The notes under the pieces: model-generated
What the model was told of the DNA's origin: nothing
Database searches by the model: none
The model's input: the letters and a program-made list of their open reading frames with translations, nothing else
Shown: piece after piece, positions 30,725 to 38,007 of the stretch
Position numbering within the stretch: position 1 is the first letter of the stretch
Layout of the letters: each line of letters starts with the position of its first letter
NCBI GenBank assembly: GCA_004356105.1
Contig: SMYC01000111.1
Span: forward strand, 1 to 47,743
Direction: 5' to 3'
Source of the DNA: Acidobacteriota bacterium
GTDB lineage: Bacteria > Acidobacteriota > Vicinamibacteria > Marinacidobacterales > SMYC01
Length of the DNA: 47,743 nt
Position numbers and translations under genes: made by a program

Positions 30725-32308
30725 TTGGTCGAGCTCAACCACAGTGAACGGACCATGCGGGCCAAGATCGTCTATTACGGTCCCGCCACTGGTGGCAAGA
30801 CGACCAACTTGCAGGTGATTCATCGCCGCGCGAAACGCGAAAAAGGCTTCGATCTCTTTTCCATCGACACCGCCCAAAACCGCACGATTCTGTTCGATCT
30901 TCTCCCGATGAGCACTCCGGCGTTTCAAAACTATCAACTGCGTTTCCAGCTCATCGGCGTCCCGGGCCAGAAGCTCTATGCCGTGACGCGAAAAATGCTC
31001 TTGAAGAACGCGGATGCGGTCGTCTTCGTGGCGAACTCTGCGACGGACCGCTGGAACGAGTCCCTGGAGTCCTTCAAAGAGATGATTGGCTTTCTCGAGG
31101 GGCACGGACTCGACCCGGCGACCATCCCCACCGTCCTCCAATACAACAAGCAAGACCTGGGCGACATTGTTGATCTACAGGCGATGGAAGAGGCGATGAA
31201 CCCTAGGCACGCGCCTTACTTTCTTGCCGTCGCCAACCAAGAAAAAGGAGTCCTCGAGACCTTTGCCGGCGCGTTGCGAGCGACCGTGTCCGACCTCGCT
31301 CGACGCTACGGAATGGGCAAAGAGCTCTCCCATGCGCAGAACATCGAAGAGTGGGCGGAACAGACGATGCTCTTCACCTTTGGTGTCTTGAAGTTCGACG
31401 ACGACGGCGATTATGTATCCGCTGAGCCGACCAAGTCGGGCGCGTCCTCTTCGGCGCCAGAGCCTGCTGCCAAGGTGGTGAAGGTGCGCACGCCGTCCAA
31501 GAAGCCGGCGCCCGCGAAAGCGCAGACGGTAGAAACGCCCATCTCGTCTGAACCGGCGCGAACGAATCCGCCACCACTACAAGCGAATAGCGCCACCGAA
31601 GCGCAGCCGGCTCCCGCGGTCGCGACGGCAACGGCGGTCGATGACAACTTACTTTGGGCAACGGTCTCGGCAGCGGACGAAGTTCAAGACGCCTTTTCCG
31701 CGCAGGCCATGGTCGAAAGCTACGCCGAGGCTGCGGTGGGCTTGGCCGATCACATCAGTGATCTACGCGATCAAAAAGACTCGGTGTCTCGCCGCGCTGC
31801 CGACTTCGTCGTGGTATCCGATACGATGAAAACGCTCGCCTATGACGCCACCGCGGACGCTCACGGTCTCCTGGAACAGATGCTTCGCGATCTCGCGGCC
31901 AATTGGGAGGCGGCGCACGCAGCGCTCTACATCTCTAGACCGGACGGAACACTCGACCCCGTTATCCGGCACGCACTCGAGATCGATCCTTTCAAGAGCG
32001 CCATAGAGCCCAACGCGCCGTCGGAAGGCGTTGCCATTCTCGATGCCGGTGGTAGGGTCGTCCAGATGCGCGGCGAGGAGGGCTTGCTCGAAAAGCCCAT
32101 CAAGCGCGTGGGGCTCGAATGTGTCGGCGCGGCAGCCTATCCGTTGTTCACGCCTATCCGCCGCGTCGGCCTTCTCACGTTGTGGTTCTTGCAAGGCGCG
32201 GCAGCGCTCAGCCTCGCTGAAGCGGAGCATTTGGACAAAGTTGCCTTCGAGCTCTCACTCGGGATGCACGTCGTAAGCGATGTGCGTGGGGCTTCTTGGA
32301 AGCTCTAG
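30725..32308 (+). CDS. MglA-like small GTPase fused to a GAF-like domain
   Basis: The protein has 527 residues, starting TTG at 30725 (GGAG 8 nt upstream), which matches the family start MVxLNxxxR. Residues 10-200 form a Ras-like GTPase: P-loop GPATGGKTT (19-27), LIGVPGQ in place of the DxxGQ switch II (as in MglA), and NKQDL for guanine. Residues about 235-320 are an Ala/Pro/Lys-rich linker. The last 200 residues form an alpha/beta domain with GAF features (LLEQMLRDLAANWEAAHAALYISRPDG, VGAAAYPLFTPIRRVGLLTLWF). Free MglA controls polarity and motility. The fused sensor-like domain suggests a ligand-controlled switch. No MglB is nearby. Confidence 0.87.
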   Translation: MVELNHSERTMRAKIVYYGPATGGKTTNLQVIHRRAKREKGFDLFSIDTAQNRTILFDLLPMSTPAFQNYQLRFQLIGVPGQKLYAVTRKMLLKNADAVVFVANSATDRWNESLESFKEMIGFLEGHGLDPATIPTVLQYNKQDLGDIVDLQAMEEAMNPRHAPYFLAVANQEKGVLETFAGALRATVSDLARRYGMGKELSHAQNIEEWAEQTMLFTFGVLKFDDDGDYVSAEPTKSGASSSAPEPAAKVVKVRTPSKKPAPAKAQTVETPISSEPARTNPPPLQANSATEAQPAPAVATATAVDDNLLWATVSAADEVQDAFSAQAMVESYAEAAVGLADHISDLRDQKDSVSRRAADFVVVSDTMKTLAYDATADAHGLLEQMLRDLAANWEAAHAALYISRPDGTLDPVIRHALEIDPFKSAIEPNAPSEGVAILDAGGRVVQMRGEEGLLEKPIKRVGLECVGAAAYPLFTPIRRVGLLTLWFLQGAAALSLAEAEHLDKVAFELSLGMHVVSDVRGASWKL

Positions 32309-32334
32309 GTCTAGTTCGTTCCGAGCGTCATTAG

Positions 32335-32854
32335 TCAATAGTCGAACTGCAGTCGTATCTGCCAAATCCAGAAAGGGTCCAGACCTTGCCGCGTGGCTCG
32401 GATCCCGTTGAGCTGGAGTTTCGCGTTGTTGCTCGCATACGTATCCACGACAATCCCGGCGATGTGAGACTCTGGCCGCTCGAGAAAACGGACCGATTCC
32501 GTCACAGGCCGGTTCAAGAAGCTTACGCCGAGATGGAGCAGATCGAGGCTTTCTTGATCACGCCACGCATAGGCGAAGCGTCCGGAGAGGCCAAACCGAT
32601 CAAAAGCACTGATCTCGAACTGAGTCTCGTTCTGAACGAGACCAACCGCCCACCATAAATGCGAGTCGAAGCTCTCGCGCTCTCCGTGGAACAAGAAACC
32701 TGTATAGGCCCTGTATGTGAAGCCCCTTGTCCCAATGGATGGTGGCCCAAGGGTCGGATGGCTCTTCTTGATCGTCGGGCTTGGCTCCCTCTTCTTGGCT
32801 GCTCGCGAAACCTGCCGGCGCCAGCACGAAGAGCAGGAGCATGAAGACGCGCAC
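32335..32854 (-). pseudogene. OprO/OprP-like porin relic
   Basis: Two frames are needed. From 32854 a signal peptide (MRVFMLLLFVLAPAGFASSQ) and the porin start DPWATIHWDKGLHIQ are read. After about 32730 the homology moves to another frame (TYRAYTGFLFHGERESFDSHLW, then FGLSGRFAYAWRDQESLDLLHLGVSFLNRP and RFLERPESHIAGIVVDT). It ends at a C-terminal strand IWQIRLQFDY. Phosphate-selective porins have about 400 residues. Here about 170 remain, so at least one large internal deletion of barrel strands and a frameshift have occurred. It is not expected to form a pore. Confidence 0.7.
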
Positions 32855-32876
32855 GAGAAGAGAACCTCCCTCGCCG

Positions 32877-33344
32877 TCAGGCGAGCTCCCAAAGGCGCGC
32901 GCGGACGCCGCCCTCGTGAAGTCTCAAATGTGCGATGGCCACTGGGAGCTTGAACCGGTGAGGACCGGCGCTTCCCGGGTTCAGGTATAGGACGCCGTTT
33001 CTGCGCTCGAGCTTCGGCCGGTGCGAATGGCCGCTCACGACGACGTCGAGGCCGCGCTTCACTGGATCCACGCGAAGCTCCTTCAGGTCGTGCACCATGT
33101 GGATGCGCCAGCCGTCGACCTCGATGGTACGCGAGTGGGGGAGCCGCTTCGCCCAGGCGCCTCGGTCGTTATTTCCGCGGACTGCGTGGACCGGCGCGAG
33201 CGCTTCGAGCTCGCGCAGAATTTCGGCGCGGCAGATATCGCCGGCATGCAGGATGAGCTCACACCGGCGAAGGCGCGCAAGTACTTCCGGCCGAAGCTGG
33301 TTATGGGTGTCGGAGATGACCCCGATGAGCCTCGAGCACGCCAC
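32877..33344 (-). CDS. YfcE/MJ0936-type metallophosphoesterase
   Basis: About 155 residues from GTG 33344, 1 nt after the stop of the serine hydrolase. The metallophosphoesterase metal motifs are visible in order: GVISDTHNQL (DxH), LILHAGDI (GD), VRGNNDRGAW (GNxD), MVHDLKEL (H) and VVSGHSHRPKLE (GHxH). It ends in the family-typical LYLNPGSAG. Small phosphodiesterases of this group hydrolyse model phosphodiesters and possibly cyclic nucleotides. The biological substrate is not known. The frame extends upstream through the neighbouring gene, but homology starts at LIGVISDTH. Confidence 0.87.
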   Translation of the reverse strand: MACSRLIGVISDTHNQLRPEVLARLRRCELILHAGDICRAEILRELEALAPVHAVRGNNDRGAWAKRLPHSRTIEVDGWRIHMVHDLKELRVDPVKRGLDVVVSGHSHRPKLERRNGVLYLNPGSAGPHRFKLPVAIAHLRLHEGGVRARLWELA

Positions 33345-33345
33345 G

Positions 33346-34857
33346 TTACTGTCGCTCGAACTCCGCAAGACCTTCGACGTCGACACTGCTGACTTTCCCA
33401 TTAGCCGCGATCCGAAAGCTGACCAGCGATTCACCCATAACCGGGTCGCGCCAGCGCGCGAGAAACGTGTCGAAGTGCCAATGTTCGAGGTCCGCGATCC
33501 AGTCGGAGTGACGGCGTAGAACGAGCGCATCGCCTTTGATGGAGAAGCTCAGCGCGCCGTACATGGTGTCCTCGTACTTGCCGGCATAGGCGTCGAGCGC
33601 CAGCGTCGGCGTCGTGTCCGCCACTCGAGATGCGTCTCGCTTCTGGCGCGTCTCGACCTGCTGCTTTTTCTGGCTCTCTCCGAGCTCTCGAAAGGCCGCG
33701 CGCCAATCGGTCTCACCCGACGCGCCGAGATAAGCGTCCACGATGTGAAACGTCACGGTGCTCTGCGCGAGCGAGCCGCTCGGAGACGTATTCGTGAGCA
33801 CGACGATCCCGAGCTCTTCTTCGGGCAGTAGAAGGATTTGCGACAGCATGCCGTCGATCCCGCCCGTGTGGGTCGCGACGAGGCGTCCCCGATAGTCGCG
33901 AAGGCCCCAGCCGAGACCGTAAGTCGAAAAATGAGTCGATGGAAAGAGCTTCGTGTAGCTTGGTGGGAGTGGGTAAATGATGTTCGACTTCCAAACTTCG
34001 GAAACGACGTTCTCGCTTACGATGCGCGTCTCTTCGAAAGCGCCTTCACCGAGCATCGCGCGCATCCAATAGGTCATCTCCAAAGCGCTCGACAATATCG
34101 AGCCGGCGGGGCCGATGTTGTCGATGTTTCGATGCGGCACCACGACGACCTCGTCGTCGAGGATCGCGTGCGGGGTCGCGACGTTGTCCATTCCCTCGAG
34201 CTCTAGAACGCTCGTGCGGCTGCGGGTCATTCCTAGAGGTTGCAAAATGCGGTGCTTGATCCACGTGTCCCACGATTCGCCGGTGACCGCTTCGATAACC
34301 AGACCGGCCGTCAAGAACATGGTGTTTTGATAGCCTGCTTGCGATCGAAAGCTGGAATTCGGCTCCAGGTGGCGGATGCGCCGCACGATCTCCTCGCGGT
34401 CGAAATCGCTCGCGTACCAGTTGGAATCACCTCGGCGTCCGAGCCCGCTTCGATGGGAGAGGATGTCTCTCACCGTAATCTCGCGTGTGACGTAAGGCTC
34501 TTTGAGCCGAAACCAAGGAAGGTGATCGATGACCCGGTCGTCCCACGAAAGCTTCCCGTCGTCGACCAAAATCCCGAGCCCGGCGGCAGTGAACGCTTTC
34601 GTGTTCGAGCCGATCGCGAAGAGGGTGTGCTCGTCGACAGCGAGGCCGCTTCCGCGCTCACGATCCCCAAAGCCCTTGGCGTAAACGACGGCACCATCCT
34701 TCACCACCGAAATCGAGAGCCCCGCGACTCTCCACTCGGAGCGCACATCCTCGATATAAGCGTCGAGATCCTCAGGCAGGGATTGGGTAAAAACGGCGCC
34801 GGGGAGCGCAAGGCAGGCGGCGAGCGCCAAGGCCTGAATATCAGAGCGAGTCGACAT
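33346..34857 (-). CDS. Serine hydrolase, beta-lactamase class C/esterase family
   Basis: The protein has 503 residues with a signal peptide (MSTRSDIQALALAACLALPGAVFTQ). Penicillin-binding-fold motifs: Ser84-x-x-Lys87 (GSNTK), Tyr-x-Asn in AGYQNTMF, and HTGG in VATHTGGIDG. A C-terminal lipocalin-like DUF3471-type domain begins near residue 405 (LDAYAGKYEDTMYGALSF). Such proteins are periplasmic peptidases, esterases or D-aminopeptidases, seldom true beta-lactamases. GGAGG lies 5 nt before the ATG. A TAAACT -10 (34876-34881, minus) lies 18 nt upstream, so this gene has a conventional leader. The phosphodiesterase follows in the same operon. Confidence 0.9.
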   Translation of the reverse strand: MSTRSDIQALALAACLALPGAVFTQSLPEDLDAYIEDVRSEWRVAGLSISVVKDGAVVYAKGFGDRERGSGLAVDEHTLFAIGSNTKAFTAAGLGILVDDGKLSWDDRVIDHLPWFRLKEPYVTREITVRDILSHRSGLGRRGDSNWYASDFDREEIVRRIRHLEPNSSFRSQAGYQNTMFLTAGLVIEAVTGESWDTWIKHRILQPLGMTRSRTSVLELEGMDNVATPHAILDDEVVVVPHRNIDNIGPAGSILSSALEMTYWMRAMLGEGAFEETRIVSENVVSEVWKSNIIYPLPPSYTKLFPSTHFSTYGLGWGLRDYRGRLVATHTGGIDGMLSQILLLPEEELGIVVLTNTSPSGSLAQSTVTFHIVDAYLGASGETDWRAAFRELGESQKKQQVETRQKRDASRVADTTPTLALDAYAGKYEDTMYGALSFSIKGDALVLRRHSDWIADLEHWHFDTFLARWRDPVMGESLVSFRIAANGKVSSVDVEGLAEFERQ

Positions 34858-34881
34858 AGGAACCTCCGGAGCAAGAGTTTA

Positions 34882-35221
34882 ACCTGTCCGACGACCGATT
34901 CAAGTGTGGCAATCGGCTGTGCCAGCATCCCGTTATTATGAAGAAGCTCCTCGCGTGGTCCGCTTTCTTCTACTAGTCGAGATCGCGAGCGAGTCAACGA
35001 TGGCTGACTTGGATGTCTACAAGAACATCCAAAAACGCCTCCACTTTCAAGACCATCGTCCAGGCCAACCCCCGGACACCGCACACAGTGCTTCCGAGCG
35101 CGAGGAGATCTTCGAAAAAGGCAAGGCCGTCGTGCTCATTACCTGCACCGCAGCACCGGGCGCAGACGCATGCGACGTTCAAGCTGTTTTTCAACGCGTT
35201 GATGCTGCCCCGCGTGCTCCC
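34882..35221. other. Intergenic stretch, no gene recognised
   Basis: About 340 bp. Several overlapping frames are open on both strands, for example from 34904 plus, but none has a recognisable family, a convincing ribosome site or consistent codon bias. It could be the remains of a gene convergent with the small ORF at 35222. Confidence 0.35.
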
Positions 35222-35410
35222 TTAGTCAGCTTCGTCGACGTAGTAGATCTCGCCGCGGCGTTCTTTCTCGCGATAGCTGCGGCGGATGACTCTGCCAGTC
35301 CTGAAATAGTCGGTGGCCATCGTTGCGATGCGCCAGAGCAGCTTGAGGTTGCGCCACGCGCGTGCGAAGAGCGAGAAGGACTGCGTGTTCTGCTCGTCGA
35401 GGGTTCGCAT
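35222..35410 (-). CDS. Small unrecognised protein, 62 residues
   Basis: MRTLDEQNTQSFSLFARAWRN leads into a charged, helical protein with aromatic residues (LLWRIATMATDYFRTGRVIRR, then EKERRGEIYYVDEAD). There is no signal peptide, although residues 15-35 are amphipathic. TATGAT lies 17 nt upstream of the ATG with AGGACGAG between, a plausible promoter and ribosome site. No family is recalled and the function is unknown. Confidence 0.5.
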   Translation of the reverse strand: MRTLDEQNTQSFSLFARAWRNLKLLWRIATMATDYFRTGRVIRRSYREKERRGEIYYVDEAD

Positions 35411-35718
35411 GCGTTGTCTCGTCCTGCATCATATCGCGAACGACTCCGTCTGTTGATATGCCAAATCTGAGCAGAGTCCGTATCAATCTGTGTCAACCTG
35501 TGTCATTTCTGTGTGGCGCCATTTGCAGATCGAGAGTGTCGGCGTGGCGTCGCAGGCCTTCGTCAGCGGGGTGAAGGCCCGGACGATTTTCCGTTGTGTA
35601 GTCATCGACCCCCATGTCTTCAACAAGTTCCGAGTACGAAAAATAGTTAAAAAGCTACGGTGGTTTCACCCCACCCTGTGTGGTGCACGACGTGTTTTCC
35701 AAGATTTCGCTGTATTTG
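35411..35718. other. Intergenic stretch upstream of the sigma-54 promoter
   Basis: About 310 bp without a convincing gene. It contains short tandem CTGTGTCA words (about 35488-35513), which are low-complexity and not a clear activator palindrome. No GTGACA-N4-TGTCAC site like those at 727 and 5212 was found. Confidence 0.4.
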
Positions 35719-35738
35719 CTTTGGCATCGTTCTTGCTT
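35719..35738 (+). promoter_or_regulatory. Sigma-54 (-24/-12) promoter
   Basis: TTGGCATCGTTCTTGCTT has GG (35723-35724) and GC (35735-35736) 10 nt apart and a near-consensus TTGGCA and TTGC. Transcription would start near 35748 and give a leader of about 115 nt before the secreted-protein gene at 35863. Its -24 box (GGCATC) differs from the GGAACG trio near the kinase-regulator genes, and the GTGACA palindrome is absent, so another activator may act here. Confidence 0.72.
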
Positions 35739-35862
35739 CTTAAAGAAGTAGCTCGTCCGGTTACATCCTAAATAATCTATCAAAGACGACTCGTCTGCCA
35801 TCAAACGTGCGCCGGAAGTGTGTTCTCCGGAGGCGCGCGATGCGATGTGGAAGGAGCTCGTT

Positions 35863-36366
35863 ATGACTACTGCCCGCCTTAAAACGCTGTTGCTGCTCAC
35901 GACTTGCCTACATGCCGTGCCCTATGCTTGGGCCGACGAAAAGGACAAGAGCAAGCTACTGACACGCAGTATCTACGTGCCCCTCGAGCTCGAACTGTGT
36001 GAGCACCTGCACGACGCCGTGCTCTACCAAAACGAGCAGGTGGTCAGCACCCTTCCTTCGAAGCGTATCTTTCAGTTCACCTACTATCCAAATCTAGGCC
36101 GCATGGAGCCGGTTCGTACGGACGTGCGCGTGGTCGGGTTCCGCGAGAACGGCGAGGAATTTGTCGGGCGTCTTGCGATAACGCCGTGGGGCATTTTCAC
36201 TGCGAACACGAAGGTCGAGCTCGATTTGAAAGCGCAACTGCGAAGGTTCCGCCACAAAATCGACGTCCGTTACCGGTTGCGTTCTCTCACGCTCCGCTGC
36301 AGCGATACCTGCGGACGGGAGCCCGCGCTCGTGGCGGCCGATGCCCGCGTGCCGGCGAGCCCCTGA
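35863..36366 (+). CDS. Secreted protein of unknown function
   Basis: The protein has 167 residues from ATG 35863, chosen because AAGGAG is 6 nt upstream and a signal peptide follows at once (MTTARLKTLLLLTTCLHAVPYAWA). An earlier in-frame ATG lacks both. The mature part is a predicted beta protein (IYVPLELELCEHLHDAVLYQNEQVV, VRTDVRVVGFRENGEEFVGRLAIT) with four cysteines, two near the C-terminus (RCSDTCGRE). No family recognised. It is controlled by the sigma-54 promoter at 35719-35738. Confidence 0.65.
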   Translation: MTTARLKTLLLLTTCLHAVPYAWADEKDKSKLLTRSIYVPLELELCEHLHDAVLYQNEQVVSTLPSKRIFQFTYYPNLGRMEPVRTDVRVVGFRENGEEFVGRLAITPWGIFTANTKVELDLKAQLRRFRHKIDVRYRLRSLTLRCSDTCGREPALVAADARVPASP

Positions 36367-36444
36367 CCCGTTTTCGCCCGACCCGTCGATCCGATAGACT
36401 CCTGTTCGTCCTATGAGCGAACAGCTTTCGTAAGGAGATTATCG

Positions 36445-36736
36445 ATGACCGACGTCAAGTCCCTTGTCAGGATTCCTCTAATCATTGCCGCGTAACACAC
36501 GTCTTTTCATCGCGCCGACTTATTGGCTTGCCTGCGCGATGAACTGGGGCGCCGCTCGTTTCGCGCTCGACAACGGCGGCGTCGTCGGCCAAGGCGTGTC
36601 GTCGCTCGAAGGCTATCTGCTGATCCCGTTCCGCAATCTGGTCATCTGGACCCTCGCCGCCACCGTCATCGGCATGATCCTGGGCGGTATCACACTGGCC
36701 GTTCGCAAAAAGAGCGCCGCACCGCAAGCTACCTAG
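36445..36736 (+). pseudogene. Small membrane protein with a frameshift near its N-terminus
   Basis: A good ribosome site (AAGGAG, 7 nt spacing) precedes ATG 36445, which reads MTDVKSLVRIPLIIAA and stops at 36493. A second frame starting before the stop continues RLFIAPTYWLACAMNWGAARF and LIPFRNLVIWTLAATVIGMILGG to 36736. Joining the two frames gives one protein of about 95 residues with two membrane helices and a basic C-terminus. One extra base or a two-base loss around GCGTAACACACG is the simplest explanation, either a real mutation or an assembly error. Function unknown. Confidence 0.55.
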
Positions 36737-36834
36737 ATTCCATTTTGCTAACTCTAACGGCCCCCCCGCTGTCGGCAGTCGTCGACATAGCCTCCGTCTG
36801 GGTAACCGAAGCCAGGTAGCCGTAGCACCAGTAG

Positions 36835-36865
36835 AACCTGGCGGGCCGCAAGGGCCCGCCAGGTT
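36835..36865. repeat. Perfect 13-bp hairpin upstream of the YIP1 gene
   Basis: AACCTGGCGGGCC and its exact complement are separated by GCAAG. The last T of the stem is the first base of the TACAAT element that precedes the YIP1-family gene. No T run follows, so it is a poor terminator of the factor-independent kind. It may halt upstream transcripts or bind a regulator at the promoter. Confidence 0.6.
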
Positions 36866-36870
36866 ACAAT
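36865..36870 (+). promoter_or_regulatory. Candidate -10 of a leaderless transcript (TACAAT)
   Basis: TACAAT is 7 nt before the ATG at 36878. The earlier ATG at 36869 overlaps the hexamer itself, so the later one is the likelier start. Confidence 0.5.
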
Positions 36871-36877
36871 GAGCCCA

Positions 36878-37633
36878 ATGAGCACGCCGCCCCTTCCGCC
36901 CGCTCCGTCTCCCTATAGGCCACCGTCGTCCGGTGGCTCGCGTCCGCCCTCCGCGGGTCCGCGTCTGCCGTGGGAGGAGCGCGATCGGCTCGGCATCGCC
37001 CAGGCATTTGTCGATACGGTCAAGCTGCTCGTCAGCGATCCGTCGGATGGCTTCGCGCGCCTTCGCAAAGACGGCGACCTCACGAGCCCCATGCTCTTCG
37101 GAATCATCGTGTCCTGGATGGCTGTTCTACTGGGCCAGCTTTGGAACATGCTTCTCGCCAATACCATGCGCGGATTCTTCGAAGGCTTTGAACAGATCGA
37201 AGGCTTTGAAGGTTTCGGGCAAGCCTTTGGCCCTCCGGGAATCGTGCAGCTCATCGGATTGCTCGTCTTTTGGCCGATTCTGTATGTGATCGGCATTTTC
37301 ATCGGATCGGCCGTCATGCATCTTTGCCTGCTTCTCGTCGGCGCGACCGAAAAGTCCGAGACCGGCTTCGAGGGAACTCTCAAAGTCTACGCTTATTCCA
37401 GCATCTCTTGGCTTGCGGTCGTGCTACCGTTCGTCGGTGGCCTCGTTATGTCGATTTGGAACCTGGTGCTCGCGGTCTTGGGCTTTGCCGCCGTGCACCG
37501 CACATCGCCGGGGCGCGCGTTCGTAGCGACGCTGATCCCGCTCGTCCTGTGCTGTTTGTGCGGGCTGGTTCTTTCGGTGTTCTTCGGCGCGGTGCTCTAC
37601 CAGTTCATGCAGCAGTTCGGGAACATGCCGTGA
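36878..37633 (+). CDS. YIP1-family membrane protein
   Basis: About 251 residues from ATG 36878 (MSTPPLPPAPSPYRPP). A cytosolic Pro/Ser-rich tail of about 35 residues is followed by an amphipathic region and five hydrophobic helices (LFGIIVSWMAVLLGQLWNML, PGIVQLIGLLVFWPILYVIG, SISWLAVVLPFVGGLVMSIW and two near the C-terminus). This matches bacterial YIP1 domain proteins, whose function is unknown. The stop overlaps the GTG of the DUF2752 gene (GTGA), so the two membrane proteins are co-translated. Confidence 0.8.
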   Translation: MSTPPLPPAPSPYRPPSSGGSRPPSAGPRLPWEERDRLGIAQAFVDTVKLLVSDPSDGFARLRKDGDLTSPMLFGIIVSWMAVLLGQLWNMLLANTMRGFFEGFEQIEGFEGFGQAFGPPGIVQLIGLLVFWPILYVIGIFIGSAVMHLCLLLVGATEKSETGFEGTLKVYAYSSISWLAVVLPFVGGLVMSIWNLVLAVLGFAAVHRTSPGRAFVATLIPLVLCCLCGLVLSVFFGAVLYQFMQQFGNMP

Positions 37634-38007
37634 GCCGTCAGGTAGCCTTTCTTTGGGGAGGTGTCGCCGCCGCGCTCGTGATTATCTCGCCCTGGGCGTC
37701 GGGTTTCACCGGCGAGCTCTGGGCCTGTACGTTCAAGAGCTGGACCGGCTACGCCTGCCCGACTTGCGGCACGACGCGGGCCGCCTTGCTCCTGGCCGAT
37801 CTCGACGTCGCGAGCGCTCTCTCGCTCTATCCGTTGCCGGCGGTCGGGTGGATGCTGTTTCTCGGCGGCGGGCTCACGGCCGCGACCTTGACGCTCGCCG
37901 GCCACACCCTTCCCGCGGTCCCGACGAGGCTGACCTTGACAGGACGGGTCGCCGTCGTCTCGGCGATCTTCATGAACTGGGCTTATTCGATTGCTACGGG
38001 CGTGTAG
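37630..38007 (+). CDS. DUF2752 membrane protein
   Basis: The protein has 125 residues from GTG 37630. The DUF2752 signature CPTCGTTRAALLLADLD follows a first hydrophobic helix, and two more helices follow (ALSLYPLPAVGWMLFLGGG, VAVVSAIFMNWAYS). The CPxCG motif is conserved in this family and may bind metal or form a disulfide. Function unknown. The longer frame starting at 37270 is a shadow of the YIP1 gene. Its 3' end overlaps the convergent PQQ-type gene by 14 nt. Confidence 0.82.
   Translation: MSRQVAFLWGGVAAALVIISPWASGFTGELWACTFKSWTGYACPTCGTTRAALLLADLDVASALSLYPLPAVGWMLFLGGGLTAATLTLAGHTLPAVPTRLTLTGRVAVVSAIFMNWAYSIATGV

Noticed and set aside
34904-35470. Plus-strand frame of 188 codons
   Set aside because: No motif, no ribosome site, and it overlaps the more plausible small minus-strand gene at 35222.
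35488-35515. Tandem CTGTGTCA words as an activator array or CRISPR-like repeat
   Set aside because: Only two or three short units without unique spacers; more likely simple sequence.
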